Assembly: GCA_910585765.1 (NCBI GenBank)
Contig: CAJUES010000075.1
Location: forward strand, 1 to 14,121
Length of the DNA: 14,121 bases
Reading direction: 5' to 3'
Source: an uncultured Lachnospiraceae bacterium
Lineage (GTDB): Bacteria; Bacillota; Clostridia; Lachnospirales; Lachnospiraceae
In this document: positions 13,957 through 14,121 of the stretch, piece after piece
How positions within the stretch are numbered: the stretch's first letter is position 1
Layout of the letters: each line of letters starts with the position of its first letter
Position numbers and translations under genes: made by a program
The notes under the pieces: model-generated
The model's input: the letters and a program-made list of their open reading frames with translations, nothing else
The model's database searches: none
What the model was told of the DNA's origin: nothing

Positions 13957-14121
13957 TGCAGGGTGAGGAAGAGCAGGATCTGATATCGGTCATAGTACCG
14001 GTATACAATGTCGAGAAGTATCTCGACCGATGTGTGGAGTCCCTGTTGGGGCAGACATACCGCAGGCTGGAGATCATCCTCGTGGATGACGGCTCCACGG
14101 ATGGCTGCGGGGCAATGTGTG
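13953..14121 (+). CDS. Family 2 glycosyltransferase, 5' part only
   Basis: The gene runs off the right edge after 56 codons. The visible part is the start of a GT-A domain: ISVIVPVYNVEKYLDRCVES (residues 11-30), then SLLGQTYRRLEIILVDDGST, where VDDGSTD (44-50) is the nucleotide-sugar-binding motif of GT2 enzymes. Family membership is clear; donor and acceptor are not. The first possible start is ATG 13953, with a second at 13956; the upstream sequence is purine-rich but has no clean ribosome binding site at normal spacing, and no start codon exists in this frame back to the GT11 stop. Translation may depend on the 15-codon frame that ends at this start. Confidence 0.88.
   Translation, partial: MMQGEEEQDLISVIVPVYNVEKYLDRCVESLLGQTYRRLEIILVDDGSTDGCGAMC

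Overview
The window looks like part of a cell-surface polysaccharide (capsule or wall-glycan) locus from a GC-rich Firmicute. A Lachnospiraceae-type clostridium is my best guess, based on strong AGGAGG-type ribosome binding sites, tight gene packing, the mix of protein families and GC-rich codon use; I could not test this by search. No rRNA, tRNA, CRISPR array, insertion sequence or transposase is visible.

Layout. Bases 1-203 hold a hairpin and an extended -10 promoter that probably starts the locus. A first plus-strand group follows: a glutamine-dependent asparagine synthase (204-2087), a UbiA-type polyprenyl-phosphate phosphoribosyltransferase homologue (2084-3058, overlapping asnB by 4 bases) and a small HAD phosphatase (3111-3818). 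An acyltransferase-3 membrane protein on the minus strand (3824-5002) then interrupts the series. The 256-base divergent gap (5003-5258) is AT-rich towards its right end. It carries two palindromes, possible -10 elements and a tiny hydrophobic reading frame.

A second plus-strand series runs from 5259 to the right edge. It encodes a polytopic GT-C-like membrane protein (5259-6992), a secreted SGNH hydrolase (7057-8169), a DUF6044-like polytopic protein (8187-9917), a B12-binding radical SAM enzyme (9950-11404), a PMT/GT39-like GT-C protein (11430-13004), a GT11 alpha-fucosyltransferase-type enzyme (13019-13915) and the first 56 codons of a family 2 glycosyltransferase (13953 to the edge). Gaps in this series are 14-64 bases, so it is probably largely co-transcribed. 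A good internal promoter candidate lies at 9858-9886.

How the genes may work together (inference). The UbiA and HAD proteins could make a polyprenyl-phosphate pentose. The three GT-C-like proteins are candidate users of lipid-linked sugar donors on the outer face of the membrane. The GT11 and GT2 enzymes would act on nucleotide sugars in the cytoplasm. The acyltransferase and the secreted SGNH enzyme could add and remove (or move) O-acyl groups. The asparagine synthase could amidate a uronic acid, and the radical SAM enzyme could C-methylate or otherwise remodel a sugar or lipid. The most unusual aspect is this combination: a mycobacterial-style pentose-lipid enzyme pair, three unrelated-looking GT-C-like proteins and a cobalamin radical SAM enzyme in one glycan locus.
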